Positions 61,512 through 64,000 of a DNA stretch of 64,000 bases are shown here, piece by piece. The notes below the pieces were generated by a model, which had not been told where the DNA came from, did no database searches, and saw nothing but the letters and a program-made list of their open reading frames with translations. Source of the stretch: Thiopseudomonas acetoxidans (lineage in GTDB: Bacteria; Pseudomonadota; Gammaproteobacteria; Pseudomonadales; Pseudomonadaceae); assembly GCF_030362935.1 (NCBI RefSeq), contig NZ_JAUCDY010000007.1, positions 71,680 to 135,679 of the forward strand, read 5' to 3'. Position 1 is the stretch's first letter. The number at the start of each line of letters is the position of its first letter. Both the position numbers and the translations under genes were made by a program.

Positions 61512-61537
61512 AATCGCGCAAAAGTTGCGCTCCCACA
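61512..61537 (-). repeat. REP-like palindromic repeat, copy 4
   Basis: Minus strand: TGTGGGAGCGCAAC then TTTTGCGCGAT. It closely matches copies 1 and 2. It lies in the 187-bp gap between the FrnE-like and GGDEF/EAL genes, and there is no other gene in that gap. Confidence 0.7.
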
Positions 61538-61600
61538 GAGTACCTGCAGCAACGTGCCGTGCGCGTAGACATTCTCTTTGGCAAACCATGGATAGCTGTG

Positions 61601-63889
61601 CTATTTATCTTTGCAGGTTTTGGCCAGTAATGCAGTAAACTCATCCGCTGGCACAGGCCGACCCAACAAGTAGCCCTGGCCCAGCGTGCACTGACACTGC
61701 TGTAAGAACTGCACTTGCTCCTCTTGCTCAATCCCTTCAACCTGCACATCAAGCCCCATGCTCGCCCCCAAAGCTAAAATAGCCTGTACGATTGCCACAT
61801 CTTCGTTGTCACTGGGCAAGTTGGTTATAAAGCTTCGATCAATTTTAAGTTTATGCACAGGAAGCGATTTCAAACGACCCAAGGATGAATGACCTGTGCC
61901 AAAGTCATCAATAGCAAGGCGAATGCCTATTTCCCGCAGGCCACACAACGCAGCATCTGCTCCTTCTGGACTTTCCATTACGGTACTTTCAGTTACCTCA
62001 AGCTCCAGAAAACGGGCATCAAGTTGGTTTCGTTTAAGCGTTGCCTCTACTTTTTCTGCTAAGCCTTCTTCAGATAATGAACGGCTGGATAAATTGACCG
62101 CAACGAATTTTAAATCATATTCCATTGCTAGCCACTGCTGCATTTGCTTGCACGCTTTGTTTAACACCCAAGCATCCAAAGCGCTGATGAGCCCACTTTC
62201 TTCGGCTATAGGAATAAACTCATTCGGCGCAATAGGACCTTGCGTAGGATGATTCCAGCGAACCAGTGCTTCGCAACCCACTAACTTTTGCCCGCTTAAT
62301 TCATAAACTGACTGATAATGTACGTCCAACTCTTCATTTTCAAGCGCCCGTCTTAGTTCGCTAGCAACACGAATACGCTGATTGGCTTGTTCCGTCATTT
62401 CGGCGGTATAAAAAGCAAAGGTTTCGCGCCCGCTATCTTTGGCTTTATGTAGTGCTGAGTCAGCGTTACGCATGATCTCTTCAACACTTTCACCCGCAAA
62501 CGGATACAAACACATACCCACACTGACGCTAATAAAAACCTGGTTTTCTGCCAGCGTAAAAGGCGCTTTACAGGCTTGGATAAGTCGCTCTGCCACCCCC
62601 ACTGCGTCCATAGCTGAAGTAACGCTCTCACAAATAAGCGCAAACTCATCTCCGCCTATTCGCGCTAAAACACTAGCTTGCTGTGTCGCTTCTTTGAGGC
62701 GCAAAGCTATATCTTGCAGAAGCTGATCACCTGAGCTATGGCCTAAGCTCTCATTAATATTTTTAAAGTGATCTACACCCACTATAAACAAAGCATTGTT
62801 TTTTTGCTTATTGATCGCACTTTCTAAGGAGATTTTTAGTCGTTCACTCAAATGAATGCGATTAGCTAATTTTGTTAGTGGGTCGTAAAGGGACAGAAAA
62901 CTCAGCTCTGAAAGGGAGTTATCCGTGGTTGAAATATCTGAAAAAACAGCAACATAATGCGAAACAATGCCGTTTTCACTTTTTATCGCTTTAACCGTTT
63001 GATACTGCCTAAGCAGCTCACCATTTTTATGACAGTTCCATAGTTCGCCACTGCACATGCCCTTTTCATTTAGATCAGCCCACATACTCCGGTGAAACTC
63101 TTTTGAGTGGCGGTTGGACTTAAGCAAGCTTGGGGTTCTACCCAGTACTTCTGATTCGCTATAACCGGTGATACGCGTAAAGGATGGATTGACGTACACA
63201 ATGTTGCTAGCGTGATCAGTAATTAACACCGCTTCGCGAGTAGACTCAAAGACAGCTTCTGCCTGCTGTAAACGTACTTTTGTCGCATATTGCTCAGTGA
63301 CATCACGGGCAATACCTATAAAGCGTACCGGCTTGCCTTGGCTATCTCTGATCAAGCAACCGCGTGATCGAATCCAGCGCTGGCTGTTATCTCGGTGCAA
63401 CATGCGATAGGTTTTCTCATACGCCCCTTCCCCCTCGCGAATAAAACGCAAAACATCCTGATAGATCTTTTCACGATCCTCAGGGATTAATCGGCTGCGC
63501 CAGGCTTGCTGGTTTGTACCAAACTCTTCCTGCGTAAAACCAAGATTGGCGCAATAGGCCTCAGAGAAAAAAACCTCTTCTGTATCGTTTAAGCTCCAGT
63601 CCCAAACCGCTTCTTGCGAAGCTTCAACAGCACGTTGATAGCGTTCCAATATAAGCTGTGTATCTTTATTTTGCTGCGCCATCAGTTTGGTGTAGAGCCG
63701 AAAAACAACATAGCCATAAACAGCAGTTAATAGACCATGTAAAGCAAGTATCGAAAGACAAAACTGTTTATGTTGCTTATCAAGACTGTATATAAAATAC
63801 TCATACCCCCATACACTTACTAACATCGCACTGATGATCAGTGCAATATATAAAACAAAGCTGCGGGTAATAAATTTTTTAAGACTCAT
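61601..63889 (-). CDS. PAS-GGDEF-EAL cyclic-di-GMP signalling protein
   Basis: A 762-residue inner-membrane protein. Two transmembrane helices lie at about 11-33 and 43-66. PAS domain 1 with a PAC end covers about 82-200 and PAS 2 about 206-320. A GGDEF domain follows with the intact motif RIGGDEF at 412-416. No RxxD inhibitory site is seen before it. The EAL domain (about 505-755) is complete: EAL at 540-542 in CEALVRW, Asn in VAVNLSSRSL, Glu in LEVTEST, the Asp pair in AIDDFGTGHSS, Lys in LKIDRSF, and GQGYLLG. Phosphodiesterase activity is likely; cyclase activity is possible. The sensed signal is unknown. Confidence 0.93.
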   Translation of the reverse strand: MSLKKFITRSFVLYIALIISAMLVSVWGYEYFIYSLDKQHKQFCLSILALHGLLTAVYGYVVFRLYTKLMAQQNKDTQLILERYQRAVEASQEAVWDWSLNDTEEVFFSEAYCANLGFTQEEFGTNQQAWRSRLIPEDREKIYQDVLRFIREGEGAYEKTYRMLHRDNSQRWIRSRGCLIRDSQGKPVRFIGIARDVTEQYATKVRLQQAEAVFESTREAVLITDHASNIVYVNPSFTRITGYSESEVLGRTPSLLKSNRHSKEFHRSMWADLNEKGMCSGELWNCHKNGELLRQYQTVKAIKSENGIVSHYVAVFSDISTTDNSLSELSFLSLYDPLTKLANRIHLSERLKISLESAINKQKNNALFIVGVDHFKNINESLGHSSGDQLLQDIALRLKEATQQASVLARIGGDEFALICESVTSAMDAVGVAERLIQACKAPFTLAENQVFISVSVGMCLYPFAGESVEEIMRNADSALHKAKDSGRETFAFYTAEMTEQANQRIRVASELRRALENEELDVHYQSVYELSGQKLVGCEALVRWNHPTQGPIAPNEFIPIAEESGLISALDAWVLNKACKQMQQWLAMEYDLKFVAVNLSSRSLSEEGLAEKVEATLKRNQLDARFLELEVTESTVMESPEGADAALCGLREIGIRLAIDDFGTGHSSLGRLKSLPVHKLKIDRSFITNLPSDNEDVAIVQAILALGASMGLDVQVEGIEQEEQVQFLQQCQCTLGQGYLLGRPVPADEFTALLAKTCKDK

Positions 63890-63924
63890 TGTGCTTTAAT
63901 TATTTACCAGTCTGATAATCTGTG

Positions 63925-64000
63925 GAAGCCTCTGAATAACTACCTGCGTAGCTACCACTGCGTTAAAAACGTACTCACAATCTTTAGATTGAACGTGCTT
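63925..64000 (+). mobile_element. Miniature inverted-repeat element, long form, copy 4 (cut by window end)
   Basis: The first 76 bases of another copy: it starts GAAGCCTCTGAATAACTACC and continues into the ACAATCTTTAGATTGAACGT module of the long form. The right end is outside the window. It lies upstream of the GGDEF/EAL gene. Confidence 0.8.

Noticed and set aside
1..64000. tRNA or rRNA genes
   Set aside because: No cloverleaf-like sequence or rRNA segment was recognised in the intergenic regions read by eye.

Overview
The window is chromosomal DNA from a gammaproteobacterium, most likely a low-GC member of the Pseudomonadaceae close to Thiopseudomonas, Denitrificimonas or the Pseudomonas caeni group. 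Three things point this way. FadB, FabA, FabB, CysB, PsrA and LipA closely resemble the Pseudomonas proteins. Several blocks keep Pseudomonas gene order: gpsA with a DUF4389 gene, fabAB, psrA with nagZ and mtnP, lipA-lipB to proA, recC-recB-recD, and moxR-DUF58-tgpA. There is also a tsdBA pair for thiosulfate oxidation. The genus is an inference. No rRNA, tRNA, CRISPR array, prophage or transposase gene was seen.

Layout. 1-1.6 kb: 5' part of fadB, cut by the window edge. 1.9-6.2 kb: a universal stress protein, a TrpD2-like gene, the tusDCBE tRNA-thiolation relay and an MFS transporter. 6.2-12.6 kb: a four-gene efflux operon (adaptor, RND pump, DUF2892 membrane protein, TolC-like channel) divergent from an ArsR-type regulator. 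12.7-16.6 kb: the moxR-DUF58-tgpA operon. 16.7-23.3 kb: housekeeping and transport genes including sixA and gpsA. 23.6-25.4 kb: fabAB. 25.4-34 kb: acuI-like, sohB, an SCP2 protein, speE, cysB, a phosphopantetheinyl transferase, mtnP, nagZ, an L,D-transpeptidase and psrA. 34-45 kb: a dense lipoate, cell-wall-elongation and ribosome-assembly block on one strand (proA, nadD, rsfS, rlmH, mrdA, rodA, mltB, rlpA, dacA, ybeD, lipB, lipA). 45.1-46.8 kb: tsdBA. 47.5-56.6 kb: recCBD. 56.7-64 kb: a 5'-nucleotidase, a decayed acetyltransferase, rsuA, a bacterial eRF1-like (baeRF) protein, a FrnE-like DsbA protein and a GGDEF/EAL signalling protein.

Genes that work together. FadB and PsrA are linked by similar inverted repeats upstream of both, which suggests fatty-acid-responsive control. 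Sulfur chemistry recurs: TusDCBE, CysB, TsdBA, and perhaps the ArsR/DUF2892/RND set. The elongasome genes (PBP2, RodA, DacA, RlpA, MltB) sit together with NagZ and an L,D-transpeptidase nearby.

The most unusual content is intergenic. A family of miniature inverted-repeat elements is present in four copies: two 140-bp copies identical except for one base, one 252-bp long form, and one long form cut by the window end. Three complete copies have 4-bp flanking direct repeats. A REP-like palindrome family (TGTGGGAGCGCA...TGCGCGAT) also occurs. Beside it lies a 16-unit, 8-bp minisatellite whose unit looks like an expansion of the REP head. I did not find a clearly new multi-gene system; the element family, the minisatellite and the baeRF gene are the best candidates for follow-up.
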